A stretch of DNA of 48,809 bases from Acetobacteraceae bacterium (GTDB lineage: Bacteria > Pseudomonadota > Alphaproteobacteria > Acetobacterales > Acetobacteraceae): the NCBI GenBank assembly GCA_027326105.1, contig DAHWFB010000111.1, positions 1-48,809 on the forward strand, given 5' to 3'. Within the stretch, counting starts at the first letter, position 1; every line of letters begins with the position of its first letter. Both the position numbers and the translations under genes were made by a program. Below the pieces are notes generated by a model. The model saw only the letters and a list, made by a program, of their open reading frames with translations. It made no database searches and was not told the origin of the DNA. Below are positions 26,770-35,404 of this stretch, piece by piece.

Positions 26770-27999
26770 ATGGTGCTGGCGCCTCCCTTCGGCGAAATCG
26801 CCGCCGTGCTGATTTTTCTGCTGACCTATGTCGCGGTGGCGATCGGGCGGATGCCCGGGGTGGGGCTCGATCGCGCCGGCTCCGCCTTTCTCGGTGCCTG
26901 CCTGATGGTCGCGGTCGGTGTGCTGCCGCTCTCCCAGGCGATTCTCGCGATCGACTTCAACACCGTGGCACTGCTGCTCGGGATGATGATCCTGGTCGCC
27001 AACCTGCGGCTGGCCGGCTTTTTCGGGCTGGTGACCGAGTTCGCGGTGCGCCGGGCGCACCACCCGCTGGTGCTGCTCGCGGTGGTAGTGCTGGTATCGG
27101 GGCTGCTCTCGGCGTTCCTGGTCAACGACACCGTCTGCCTGGTGCTGACGCCGCTGGTGCTCGATCTCGTGCTCCGGCTCAAGCGCGCGCCGGTGCCCTA
27201 CATGCTGGCGGTGGCGATGGCCTCCAACATCGGCTCGGCGGCGACCATCACCGGCAACCCGCAGAACATCATCATCGGCAGTCTTTCGGGGATTCCCTAC
27301 GGCGCCTTCGCCGCCGCCCTGGCGCCGGCCGCGGCGATCGGGCTCGGTCTGACCGTTGTGCTGATCGCGCTGGTCTGGCGGGAGGAATTCTTCACCCGCA
27401 CGCGGCTGGTGGCGCCGCCGGCGCGCCGGGTGCGGCCGAACCGGCCGACCATTTTCAAGGCGCTGGCGGTCAGCGGGCTGCTGATCGCCGCCTTCTTCGC
27501 CGGGGTGGCGCCGGCCAAGGCGGCGCTGATCGCGGGCGCGGTGCTGCTCGCCACGCGCCGGATCAAGAGCGAGAAGATCTATGCCGAGATCGACTGGACG
27601 CTGCTCCTGATGTTTGCCGGCCTCTTCGTGGTGGTGGCCGGGCTGGACCGGGCGGTGCTCGGTCCGCGGGTGCTGGCCGCCGCCCGAGGCCTGCAACTAG
27701 GCGTGCCCGCGGTGCTCGCCTTTGCCACCGCGGCGCTTTCGAACCTGGTCAGCAACGTGCCGGCGGTGCTGGTGCTGAAGCCGTTCGTGGCCGATCTCGC
27801 CGATCCCCGCCGGGCCTGGCTGCTGGTCGCCATGGCGGCGACATTCGCCGGCAATTTCACCCTGCTCGGCTCGGTCGCCAACCTCATCGTCGCCAAGCGG
27901 GCGCAGGCCCGGGGGGTGGCGATCGGGTTCCGCGCCTATTTCCTGGTCGGTGCACCGCTCACCCTGCTCACCCTGCTGGCCGGGCTGTCGCTGCTGTGA
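26770..27999 (+). CDS. SLC13/ArsB-like anion transporter
   Basis: A 409-residue polytopic protein of the ion-transporter superfamily (ArsB/NhaD/CitMHS/SLC13). Signatures are SAFLVNDTVCLVLTPLVLDLVLRL, the substrate-loop sequence SNIGSAATITGNPQNIIIGSLSGI and the pseudo-symmetric second half SNLVSNVPAVLVLKP with NFTLLGSVANLIVA. The G-N-P-Q-N form resembles YbiR- and P-protein-like members. Ten to twelve membrane helices are likely. The transported anion is not deducible. It is divergent from dedA across an 80-base gap in which I see no clear promoter, and convergent with yraN (12-base gap). Confidence 0.83.
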   Translation: MVLAPPFGEIAAVLIFLLTYVAVAIGRMPGVGLDRAGSAFLGACLMVAVGVLPLSQAILAIDFNTVALLLGMMILVANLRLAGFFGLVTEFAVRRAHHPLVLLAVVVLVSGLLSAFLVNDTVCLVLTPLVLDLVLRLKRAPVPYMLAVAMASNIGSAATITGNPQNIIIGSLSGIPYGAFAAALAPAAAIGLGLTVVLIALVWREEFFTRTRLVAPPARRVRPNRPTIFKALAVSGLLIAAFFAGVAPAKAALIAGAVLLATRRIKSEKIYAEIDWTLLLMFAGLFVVVAGLDRAVLGPRVLAAARGLQLGVPAVLAFATAALSNLVSNVPAVLVLKPFVADLADPRRAWLLVAMAATFAGNFTLLGSVANLIVAKRAQARGVAIGFRAYFLVGAPLTLLTLLAGLSLL

Positions 28000-28011
28000 A
28001 TTCGCCGCGTG

Positions 28012-28386
28012 TCACTCCTCGCGGAAGGCGTCGGCGATGCGGCGGATGCGCCCGGCGCGGTCGACGAGGAGGACATCGAAGCGCACCCCGGCCGCACCCC
28101 AGGCCGGGTGCTCGGCGAGCAGGAGTTCGGCGGCGGCGCGCAGGCGGGCGCGCTGGCGCGGGCCGAGGGCCGCGGCGGCTTCGGCGAGATCGCGGCGGGA
28201 CTTGACCTCGACGATGGCGAGCAGGCCGCGGCGCTCGGCGACGAGGTCGATCTCGCCGGCCGCGGTGCGCAGGCGGCGGGCGTGGATCTGCCAGCCATCG
28301 GCGAGCAGCGCGGCTTCGGCCGCCGCCTCTGCCCGCCTGCCCGCCGCCACGGCGAGGGCGCCACGGCGCTGCCGCGCCGGGGTCAT
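28012..28386 (-). CDS. YraN-family (UPF0102) nuclease-like protein
   Basis: YraN proteins have a restriction-endonuclease-like fold related to Holliday-junction resolvases; the cellular role is not established. The family features are G-R-x-A-E-x-x-A near the N-terminus (AAGRRAEAAAEAALLADGW), the active-site region AAGEIDLVAERRGLLAIVEVKSRRD with D-x(n)-E-V-K, and VRFDVLLVDRAGRIRRIADAF at the end. I prefer the ATG at 28386 (124 residues), which fits the usual length of about 120; the ORF track starts 14 codons earlier. It overlaps no neighbour. Confidence 0.88.
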   Translation of the reverse strand: MTPARQRRGALAVAAGRRAEAAAEAALLADGWQIHARRLRTAAGEIDLVAERRGLLAIVEVKSRRDLAEAAAALGPRQRARLRAAAELLLAEHPAWGAAGVRFDVLLVDRAGRIRRIADAFREE

Positions 28387-28473
28387 CGCCGCGGGCCCCG
28401 CGCCGCCGCCGGCGGGTCTTGGCCGCATCCCGGCACCGGTCTAGCTTCCCGGCAATCGCCAGGGAGGCTCCAG

Positions 28474-29247
28474 GTGCCGCGACTCGCCGCCAATCTTTCC
28501 ATGATGTTCACCGAGGTGCCCTTTCTCGACCGTTTCGCGCAAGCGGGGGCGGCCGGGTTCGAGGCGGTGGAATATTTGTTTCCCTACGAGTACCCGGCGA
28601 CGGAGATCCGCGCCCGGCTCGACCGGCACGGGCTGCGCCAAGTGCTGTTCAACGCCCCGCCGGGGGACTGGAGCCGGGGCGAGCGCGGCATCGCCTGCCT
28701 GCCCGGACGGGAGGCGGAGTTCCGCGAGGGCGTCGCCCGCGCGCTCGACTATGCCGCCGCGCTCTCCTGCCCGCTGCTGCATGTGATGGCGGGGATCGCG
28801 CCCCCCGGCGTCGCGCCCGACACGCTCACCGCACGCTATGGCGCCAACCTCGCCTGGGCGGTGGAGCGGGCGCGGGGCAGCGGGATCCGTATCGTGCTCG
28901 AGCCGATCAACCGACGCGACATGCCGGGCTACTTCCTCCACCGGCTCGACCAGGCGGTGGCGCTGATCGCGGCGGTGGGCGAGGCCGGATTGCAGTTCGA
29001 TATCTACCATTGCCAGGTGAGCGAAGGCGATCTCACCCGGCGGCTGGAGACACATTTCCCGCACATTGCCCACATCCAGATCGCCGATGTGCCCGATCGC
29101 CACGAGCCCGGCACCGGCGAGATCGGCTGGAAGACGATCTTCGGTCGTATCGATGCCCTCGGCTACGCGGGCTACGTCGGCTGCGAATACCGGCCGGCGG
29201 GCGAGACGGTGGCGGGGCTGGCGTGGCGCCAAAAGTACGGCGTGTAG
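28474..29247 (+). CDS. hyi: Hydroxypyruvate isomerase family (TIM-barrel) protein
   Basis: A 257-residue AP-endonuclease-2-type TIM barrel matching hydroxypyruvate isomerase, which interconverts hydroxypyruvate and tartronate semialdehyde in glyoxylate metabolism. Characteristic segments are NLSMMFTEVPFLDRFAQAGAAGFEAVEYLFPY, LFNAPPGDWSRGERGIACLPGRE, VLEPINRRDMPGYFL (catalytic Glu) and FDIYHCQ, then HIQIADVPDRHEPGTGEI with a second Glu. The start is GTG 28474 with GGGAGG 6 bases upstream. No glyoxylate carboligase gene is adjacent, so a related sugar isomerase (OtnI-like) is possible. Confidence 0.85.
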   Translation: MPRLAANLSMMFTEVPFLDRFAQAGAAGFEAVEYLFPYEYPATEIRARLDRHGLRQVLFNAPPGDWSRGERGIACLPGREAEFREGVARALDYAAALSCPLLHVMAGIAPPGVAPDTLTARYGANLAWAVERARGSGIRIVLEPINRRDMPGYFLHRLDQAVALIAAVGEAGLQFDIYHCQVSEGDLTRRLETHFPHIAHIQIADVPDRHEPGTGEIGWKTIFGRIDALGYAGYVGCEYRPAGETVAGLAWRQKYGV

Positions 29248-29268
29248 TGCATGGCGAGATGCGCGCAT

Positions 29269-29372
29269 TTCGCGGAATCGTGGGATTCGCTTCTCTTTTG
29301 GGGAGGGTGTCGCGGACATCTCTCTACCTGGTGGTGGGCAGATCGGCGTAAACAAAGGTTGAATTCCGCGAA
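29269..29372. promoter_or_regulatory. Widely spaced inverted repeats upstream of the XRE regulator
   Basis: TTCGCGGAAT (29269-29278) and its exact reverse complement ATTCCGCGAA (29363-29372) flank about 84 bases upstream of the XRE regulator gene. The second copy overlaps a weak promoter candidate, TTGAAT (29359-29364) with CACACT 17 bases on. The arrangement suggests autoregulation, possibly with looping. The rest of the 211-base gap shows nothing recognisable. Confidence 0.45.
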
Positions 29373-29458
29373 GAAACGCGCCACACTGCGTTTCGGCGGA
29401 CATTTCTCAAAACACCACCACCACGGTCACGCCATGCGACTGGGAGACTGAACAAGCC

Positions 29459-30343
29459 ATGCGGTTCACCGAGATCGGGCAGCAGCTGCGCGCCTTCCGC
29501 CTGGAATCCGGTTTGCGAGCCGAGGAGATCGCCGCCCGCCTCGGGGTCTCCCGTGCCGCCCTCTATCGCTACGAGAAGGGCGAGGTCATCAAGCTCGACA
29601 CCATCCAGCGGCTCGCGGAACTGCTCAAGATCTCGCCGCTCTCGCTGCTCGGGATCGGCGTGGAATACTACAACCGGCTCTCGGGATTCCTCGAGCGTAC
29701 CCGCCAGATCGAGGAGACGGCGGATCAGATCCTCCAGCTTACCGGCGCGCTTTGCTACCTCACCTCGAGCGAGGGGCTCGATGCGTTTCTCGCCGAAGCG
29801 CACGCCGAAATCCTCGAGCAGGTCGGCGTCGACCGGGCGACGCTCAAGACCACCATCGACCAGGTTCAGTCCCTCCTGGGAGCGCGCAAGCGGGCCTATA
29901 CCATGCGCCGTCCCGGGATCATCGCGATGATCCCGGCGGACGCCATCTCCCGCTTCGTCAGCGCCGGCGTGGCGGGCGGGCTGCCGCTTTCGGAGCGGCT
30001 GCGCCGGCGGGCGCGCGAGGTCGCGGTGAGCGAAATGGCGCTGATCGCGACGCTGATGGAAACCGAGCCGATGGGGCTGCAGTTCGGGCTGCTCACCGGA
30101 GGCGAGCCCAACGGCGCGTTCGAGATCATCCGCACCCGGGACCGGGCGAGCCTTTCGGTCAACCCGTTCCGGGTCGACTCCCATCCTGCCGTCTCCGCCG
30201 GGGTGGCGATGGTCACCGCGGCGGACGAGGCGATCGTGGTGCATCAGAGGGTGGCCGAGATCAATTGGCGGGATGCGGTCAAGGGCACGGCGGCGGCGGC
30301 ACGGGTGCGCCAGATCATCGGGGCGGTTCCGGCCGCCGGCTGA
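29459..30343 (+). CDS. XRE-family transcriptional regulator with C-terminal sensor region
   Basis: A 294-residue regulator whose N-terminal Cro/CI-type helix-turn-helix is clear: IGQQLRAFRLESGLRAEEIAARLGVSRAALYRYEKGE (about 6-42) then LAELLKISPLSLLGIG. The remaining 220 residues are a helical region (about 65-150) followed by a mixed domain containing AVSEMALIATLMETEPMGLQFGLLTGGEPNGAFEI and SLSVNPFRVDSHPAVSAGVAMVTA. I do not recognise this sensor domain. It is probably cytosolic, with a small-molecule ligand. GGGAGACTGAAC lies upstream of the ATG. Target genes are unknown, though its own promoter carries inverted repeats. Confidence 0.78.
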   Translation: MRFTEIGQQLRAFRLESGLRAEEIAARLGVSRAALYRYEKGEVIKLDTIQRLAELLKISPLSLLGIGVEYYNRLSGFLERTRQIEETADQILQLTGALCYLTSSEGLDAFLAEAHAEILEQVGVDRATLKTTIDQVQSLLGARKRAYTMRRPGIIAMIPADAISRFVSAGVAGGLPLSERLRRRAREVAVSEMALIATLMETEPMGLQFGLLTGGEPNGAFEIIRTRDRASLSVNPFRVDSHPAVSAGVAMVTAADEAIVVHQRVAEINWRDAVKGTAAAARVRQIIGAVPAAG

Positions 30344-30356
30344 GTCCATCGCGCGC

Positions 30357-30378
30357 CCGGCGGGCTTCCGCCTGCCGG
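30357..30378. terminator. Hairpin between convergent XRE and NodT-like genes
   Basis: CCGGCGGGC-ttcc-GCCTGCCGG forms a 9-bp stem with one G-T pair in the 37-base gap between the convergent stops at 30343 and 30381. No T-run follows on either strand. Its position suggests bidirectional termination. Confidence 0.45.
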
Positions 30379-30380
30379 CT

Positions 30381-31928
30381 TCAGGAGCGGGCCGGCGCCG
30401 CCCTGCGCTGCCAGCCGCCCCCGAGCGCCTTGTAGAGCGCGACCAGGTCGGTCGAGACGGTGGCGGTGCTGCTCGATAGCGCCTGTTCGGCGGCGAGCAG
30501 ATTGCGCTCCGCGTCCAGCACCTCGATGTAGCTCGCGATGCCCTGGGCGTAGCGCGCCTGGGCGAGGCCGAGCGCGGTGTGGTCCTGGGTGACCGCCTCG
30601 GCGAGGTGGGCGCGGCGGCGCTGCTCGTCCCGGTAGGCGGTGAGCGCGTCATCGACCTCGGTGAGGGCGGTCAGCACCGACTTCTCAAAGTTCACCGCCG
30701 CTTCCTTGGCCTGGAGGCGGGTCAGGCGCAACTGGGCGCGCAGCTTGCCGCCTTCGAAGATCGGCAGGGTCAGGCTGGGCCCGATCGCCCACTGGTTGGC
30801 GGCGAGGTCGAAGATGTTGTGGAACTGCACCGCCTGCAGCCCCGCGCTCGCGGAAAGGCTGACATCGGGCAACAGATCGGCGGTGGCGACGCCGATGTTG
30901 GCGGTGGCGGCGTGCAGCCGGGCCTCGGCGGCGCGGATGTCGGGCCGGCGGCGAAGCAACTGCGCCGGGAGCCCCACCGGCACCGCCGGCGGCGGAGGCG
31001 GCACTGGGCGAGCGGTGGCGAGCAGCGTGTCCAGCGCCCCCGGAGGCTCGCCGAGCAGGAGGCCGAGCGCGTTGATCTGCCGGGCCTCGCTCTGTTCGAG
31101 CGGGGGAATCTGGGCCTCGACGGTGGCCACCTCGGCGGCGGCGTTGGCGACGTCGAGCGCCGTCGAAAGCCCGCCGGAGGCGAGATCCTGGGTCAGCTTG
31201 CGCAACCGCTCGGCGGTAGCGAGGTTGCGCCGGGTGATGGCGAGCGTGCGCTCGGTGCCGCGCAACGCGATGTAGTCGCGCGCGACCTCGGCCATCACCG
31301 CGACCATCACGCCGCGCCGGTCGTAGGCGGCAGCGCTGGTGTCCGCCCGTGCCGCCTCTACCGCGCGCCGGGTCTTGCCCCACAGGTCGAGTTCCCAGAT
31401 GGTGTCGAACCCGCCCTGGAAGATGTCGAAGGCGCCGAGATGGCTGCTCGGCGCACCGCCCGCGCCGCCCTGGCTGCCCGCGCCGGAGGCGACACCCCCC
31501 GCTCCGGCGCCGGACGCGGTAGAGGCGGCCGAGGGGTTGCCGAGCGCGGTGAAGACGCCCTTGTTGCTCGGCTGTTCGCGCGTGTAGGAGGCGTTAGCGC
31601 CAAGGCTCGGGAAGCGCGCCGCCCCGGCGATCCCTTCCTGGGCACGGGATTCGGCCACCCGTAGTGCCGCGACCCGCAGATCGAGATTCTGGCTCGCCGC
31701 GCGGACTTCGAGCCGGCTCAGGATCGGATCGTGGAACAGCCGCCACCAGCGGACCGCCGGCCGCGCCGCCACCGGGCGGCTCGGCACGCCGCCCGCGGGC
31801 TTGCCGGCGAGGAAGGAGGCGGGCACCGCGGCGTGGGGCGGGTGATAGTTCGGGCCGACCGTGCAGCCGCCCGCCAGAGCGGCGAGCAGCAGGGCGAGGC
31901 CGGGCGGGAGAACGCGATCAATGGCCAC
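30381..31928 (-). CDS. NodT-family outer-membrane efflux lipoprotein (TolC-like)
   Basis: A 515-residue outer-membrane factor completing a tripartite pump. The signal peptide ends in lipobox LAGGC, so Cys22 would be acylated, followed by TVGPNYHPP as in OprM/NodT. The two repeated TolC-type coiled-coil regions are visible (IWELDLWGKTRRAVEAARAD and WAIGPSLTLPIFEGGKLRAQLRL). An odd feature is a Gly/Ser/Ala-rich insertion around residues 130-165. The start is GTG 31928, overlapping the MFS gene end by 11 bases, so it is the third gene of the emr-like operon. Confidence 0.92.
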   Translation of the reverse strand: MAIDRVLPPGLALLLAALAGGCTVGPNYHPPHAAVPASFLAGKPAGGVPSRPVAARPAVRWWRLFHDPILSRLEVRAASQNLDLRVAALRVAESRAQEGIAGAARFPSLGANASYTREQPSNKGVFTALGNPSAASTASGAGAGGVASGAGSQGGAGGAPSSHLGAFDIFQGGFDTIWELDLWGKTRRAVEAARADTSAAAYDRRGVMVAVMAEVARDYIALRGTERTLAITRRNLATAERLRKLTQDLASGGLSTALDVANAAAEVATVEAQIPPLEQSEARQINALGLLLGEPPGALDTLLATARPVPPPPPAVPVGLPAQLLRRRPDIRAAEARLHAATANIGVATADLLPDVSLSASAGLQAVQFHNIFDLAANQWAIGPSLTLPIFEGGKLRAQLRLTRLQAKEAAVNFEKSVLTALTEVDDALTAYRDEQRRRAHLAEAVTQDHTALGLAQARYAQGIASYIEVLDAERNLLAAEQALSSSTATVSTDLVALYKALGGGWQRRAAPARS

Positions 31929-33432
31929 GGGCCACCGCTCCTTTCGGGACGTTGCGCAGGAAGATCGCCAGCGGAGCGAGCGCGAAGCAGATCACCGCGA
32001 GCAGGTGGAAGACGTCGAGATAGCTCATCAGTTCGGCTTGTGTTTGCACCGTCTGCGCCCATTGCAGCAAGCTCTGATGGCCGAGATTCGTCGCGGCGGT
32101 GATATGCTCGGCGAGCCGGGCCTGGTGGAACTGCGCGCGCTCGGCGAGCATGGTGGTGGCGAAGGAGACGCCCGCGCTGCCGCCGAGGTTGCGCATCAGG
32201 TTGATGATCGCGGAAGCCTCGTTGCTCTTGTCCGCCGGCATGCCGACGTAGGACGCTGCCGAGATCGGGATGAACAGGAAGGGAAGTGCCACCACCTGAT
32301 AGACGCGGGCGAGAGCGATGTCCTGGAAACTCACCGAAAGATCGAGATGGGATTCGTGCAGCAGCGCGAAGCCGGAGACGATGAGGGCGACGAAGATGAT
32401 CCATTTCGGCTGGATCAGCCGCCCCGTCACCATTCCCGAGATCGGCATCAGGAACAGGGTGACGATCCCGGCGAAGCCGAGCGCCTTGCCCGCGGTCATC
32501 GCGTCGTAGCCCATCAATTGCTGGGTGAACTGGGGCAGCAGCTGGGTCGTGCTGATCAGCATGAAGCCGATCGCGAACATCACCACGTTGGAGATGGCGA
32601 AGGCGCGCAGCTTCAAGAGCCGCAGATTGACCGCCGGCACCGGATGGGCGAGCTCCCAGAACACCAGTGTGGTCAACGAAAGCGCCGAGACGGCAGCGAA
32701 GAAGACGATGAAGGAGGAGGAGAAGCCGTCGTCGCGGCTGAACTTGTCGAACACCACCTGTAGCGTGCCGAAGCCCACTGCGACCAGCGCGAAGCCGACA
32801 TAATCGACGCGGAACCCCTCGGCGAGCAGGCGCTTGCGCTCGGTGATCAGCGCCGGGGGCTCGGTGACGAAGGCCGAGGTGAGGGCGAGCGAGACGATGC
32901 CCACCGGCAGGTTGATCAGAAACACCCAGTGCCAGGAGAGCGCGTCGGTGAGATAGCCGCCGAGTACCGGCCCGATCGCCGGCGCGAGCACCACGGTGAC
33001 GCCGTAGAGCGCGAACACCTGCGCGCGCATGCGCACCGGGAAGGTGTCGGTGAGAATGGATTGTTCGGTCGGGGCGAGTCCGCCGCCGCCGATGCCCTGC
33101 AGCACCCGGGCGACGATCATGAAGGAAAGGCTGGTCGCCATGCTGCACAATACCGAGCTGGCCGTGAACAGCGCGACGCAGATCATGTAGAAGCGCTTGC
33201 GGCCGAGCACGTTGGACAGCCAGCCCGATACCGGCAGCACGATGGCGTTGGATACGAGATAGCTGGTGAGGATCCAGGTGCTCTCATCGAGGCTGATGGC
33301 GAGGCCGCCGGCGATGTGACGGAGGGCCACGTTGGCGATGGTGGTGTCGAGCACTTCCATGAAGGTCGCGATCGAGACGATGACCGCGATCAGCCATGGG
33401 CTGCGCTCGCCCGCCGCCGAGCGGGGCAGCAT
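31918..33432 (-). CDS. EmrB/QacA-type MFS multidrug transporter (DHA2)
   Basis: A 504-residue major-facilitator drug:proton antiporter with about fourteen membrane helices. It shows motif D at LDTTIANVALRHIAGGL, motif A-like SGWLSNVLGRKRFYM, antiporter motif C GVTVVLAPAIGPVLGGYLT and EmrB-like SAASYVGMPADKSNEASAIINLMRNLGGSAGVSF. The ORF-track frame runs 112 codons further upstream through the adaptor gene. I chose ATG 33432, which starts after the adaptor stop, but a TTG at about 33465 is an alternative. It works with the HlyD-like adaptor upstream and the NodT-like channel downstream. Confidence 0.92.
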   Translation of the reverse strand: MLPRSAAGERSPWLIAVIVSIATFMEVLDTTIANVALRHIAGGLAISLDESTWILTSYLVSNAIVLPVSGWLSNVLGRKRFYMICVALFTASSVLCSMATSLSFMIVARVLQGIGGGGLAPTEQSILTDTFPVRMRAQVFALYGVTVVLAPAIGPVLGGYLTDALSWHWVFLINLPVGIVSLALTSAFVTEPPALITERKRLLAEGFRVDYVGFALVAVGFGTLQVVFDKFSRDDGFSSSFIVFFAAVSALSLTTLVFWELAHPVPAVNLRLLKLRAFAISNVVMFAIGFMLISTTQLLPQFTQQLMGYDAMTAGKALGFAGIVTLFLMPISGMVTGRLIQPKWIIFVALIVSGFALLHESHLDLSVSFQDIALARVYQVVALPFLFIPISAASYVGMPADKSNEASAIINLMRNLGGSAGVSFATTMLAERAQFHQARLAEHITAATNLGHQSLLQWAQTVQTQAELMSYLDVFHLLAVICFALAPLAIFLRNVPKGAVARGH

Positions 33433-33479
33433 CGCGGGCGAGAACTCGGCACTGGCGGCGGACAACGGGTGGCGCTCGC

Positions 33480-34586
33480 TCAGTGCAGTTGCACGCTCGG
33501 CTCGACCGACATGCCGGGAGCGAGGCGAAGTTTTGCCACCGCCGGGTCGGTGAAGACGATCTTCACCGGCAGGCGTTGCACCACCTTCACATAATTGCCG
33601 GTCGCGTTCTCCACCGGGATGACGCTGAAGGCCGCCCCGGTGCCGCGCTGGAAACTCTCCACCCGGGCGGCGAAGGTCCGGCCCGGAAACGCGTCGATGC
33701 GCACGCGCACCGGCTGGCCGGGGTGCAGGCGGGAGAGTTCGGTCTCCTTGAAGTTGGCCACCACCCACATCCGGTCGGAGACGATCGACATCAGCGGCGC
33801 GCCGGGCTTGACGTAGTTGCCGGTCTGGACACTGCGGGCGGTGACCCGGCCGGCCACGGGGGCGCGGATGGTGGCGTAGGACAGATCGAGTTTGGCCTTC
33901 GCCACCGCGACATCGGCGGTGCGCAGCGCCGCCCGGGCGCCGAGGATCTGGGCGGCGGCGGCCTTGAGGTCGGCGTTGGCCGCGTTGACCGCCTGGGTCG
34001 CGGCGGCGACACGCGCCTCGGCCGAGCGGAAGGCGGCGAGCGCATTGTCGAGCTGCTGGCGGGTGATGGCGCGGGGGTTGATGCGGCGGTAGCGATCATA
34101 GGTCTGCCGCGCCTGGAAGAGATCGGCCTCGGCGACGGTGACGTTGGCCCGTGCCTGGTCGCGCGCGGCCAGGCGCAACCCCTGCCGGGCGCGGGCCTCC
34201 TCGAGTCCGGCCTCGGCATTGGCGCGGGCGGCGCGGGCCTGGTCGAGCGCCACCCGGTAGAGGCTGGGGTCGATCTCGGCCAGCATCTGGCCCGCCGCCA
34301 CGTGCTCGTTGTCGTGGACCAGAAGCGTCTCGACCCGGCCGGCGATCTGGGGAGCGATGGTGTGGATATTGGCGGCGATGGTGGCGTCGTCCGTCCAGAC
34401 GACGTTGTGCCAGCGCCACCAGTACCACGCCCCGCCGCCGGCAAGAGCGGCGAGCAGCAGCACGGGCAGCGCCAGGCGCAATCCCCCCCGGCGCGGCGGT
34501 GGGGCCGCCGGCGGGGCAGCCGGTGGACGGTCCATGGTTTCGACCGATGCGCGCCGGTCGGCGCCGCTGAGATCCCCGTCCATCAT
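33480..34586 (-). CDS. EmrA/HlyD-family membrane fusion adaptor
   Basis: A 368-residue periplasmic adaptor with a cytoplasmic Pro/Arg-rich N-terminus, one membrane helix (about 37-58, LALPVLLLAALAGGGAWYWW), and a HlyD architecture. VWTDDATIAANIHTIAPQIAGRV and VHDNEHVAAGQMLAEIDP form one lipoyl half; a long coiled coil (about 110-225) and SYATIRAPVAGRVTARSVQTGNYV form the other. The barrel segment WVVANFKETELSRLHPGQPVRVRID is characteristic of EmrA. GGGGAG precedes tandem ATG codons at 34586 and 34583. It is the first gene of the three-gene operon and divergent from a TetR gene. Confidence 0.93.
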   Translation of the reverse strand: MMDGDLSGADRRASVETMDRPPAAPPAAPPPRRGGLRLALPVLLLAALAGGGAWYWWRWHNVVWTDDATIAANIHTIAPQIAGRVETLLVHDNEHVAAGQMLAEIDPSLYRVALDQARAARANAEAGLEEARARQGLRLAARDQARANVTVAEADLFQARQTYDRYRRINPRAITRQQLDNALAAFRSAEARVAAATQAVNAANADLKAAAAQILGARAALRTADVAVAKAKLDLSYATIRAPVAGRVTARSVQTGNYVKPGAPLMSIVSDRMWVVANFKETELSRLHPGQPVRVRIDAFPGRTFAARVESFQRGTGAAFSVIPVENATGNYVKVVQRLPVKIVFTDPAVAKLRLAPGMSVEPSVQLH

Positions 34587-34657
34587 CTCCCCCCGATCCC
34601 GCGCGGACGGCGCGAGCCAGTGCTGAACCGCCGTGCCCGGAGAGCGCGTCTAGAAAT

Positions 34658-34679
34658 GACCGATCGGTTCGGTTCGGTC
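34658..34679. promoter_or_regulatory. TetR-type operator between tetR and the efflux operon
   Basis: GACCGA-N10-TCGGTC is an inverted repeat that also contains the perfect 10-bp palindrome ACCGATCGGT and a further GGTTCGG unit, giving several overlapping half-sites. It lies centrally in the 155-base divergent intergenic region and is the natural binding site for the TetR-family protein encoded at 34742. Confidence 0.6.
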
Positions 34680-34741
34680 CTTGCAAGGTGGCGCAATCTT
34701 GCCCATTGTCAAGCCGACAGAGAAGAGGGCATTGGCAACCG

Positions 34742-35404
34742 ATGGGCGAGATGCCCGATGCGGAGTCGCTTTCCCCGGAGCGGCGCGCGCGTATCCTCGA
34801 AGGTGCCGCCCTGGTCTTCGCCCGCGACGGGTACGAGGGCGCGAGCATGGCGGGCATCGCCCGCGAGGCCGCGGTCTCCAAGGGCACGCTGTACAATTAC
34901 TATCCCGGCAAGTCGGCGCTGTTCGGCGCCCATATCGAGCGCTGTGCGCGCGCCAATCTCGAGCGCATCTTCGACTTCCCCGCCGAGGAAACCGATCCGG
35001 CCGCGGTGCTGCGGCGCATCGGGCGCGCCATGGTGACGATGTTCCTGTCGCCGCCGGCGCGCGATCTCTATCGCGTCGTCACCGCCGAGGCGACCAAATT
35101 CCCGGAGATGGCGCGCACCTTCTTCGCCGCCGGCCCCGAACAAGGGGTGCGGCGGCTCGCGGCCTGGCTCGCGGGCGAGAGCGGTGCCGGGCGGCTCGCG
35201 GTCGGGGATGCGGAATTCGCCGCCGAGCAGTTTCTCGCCCTCTGCCAGACCCGGCTCGCGTTGCGCTATCGTCTCTTCCTCATCGAGCGCCCCGCCGAGG
35301 CCGAGATCGAGCGAGTGATCGAGGGGGCGATCGCCATGTTCCTGGATCATTACGCACCGCCGCCGCGCGCAGCGGCGCCGCAGGAGGCAGAAAGAGATGG
35401 CTGA
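34742..35404 (+). CDS. TetR/AcrR-family transcriptional repressor
   Basis: A 220-residue regulator, probably repressing the divergent emrA-emrB-nodT-like operon. The helix-turn-helix lies in RRARILEGAALVFARDGYEGASMAGIAREAAVSKGTLYNYYPGKSALFGAHIE (about 14-66). The C-terminal ligand-binding domain includes a segment common in AcrR-like TetR_C proteins (LYRVVTAEATKFPEMARTFFAAGP). I prefer ATG 34742; the ORF-track GTG at 34688 would put translation across the promoter region, and ATG 34751 is also possible. Its stop overlaps the start of the M20 dipeptidase gene by 8 bases. Confidence 0.88.
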   Translation: MGEMPDAESLSPERRARILEGAALVFARDGYEGASMAGIAREAAVSKGTLYNYYPGKSALFGAHIERCARANLERIFDFPAEETDPAAVLRRIGRAMVTMFLSPPARDLYRVVTAEATKFPEMARTFFAAGPEQGVRRLAAWLAGESGAGRLAVGDAEFAAEQFLALCQTRLALRYRLFLIERPAEAEIERVIEGAIAMFLDHYAPPPRAAAPQEAERDG

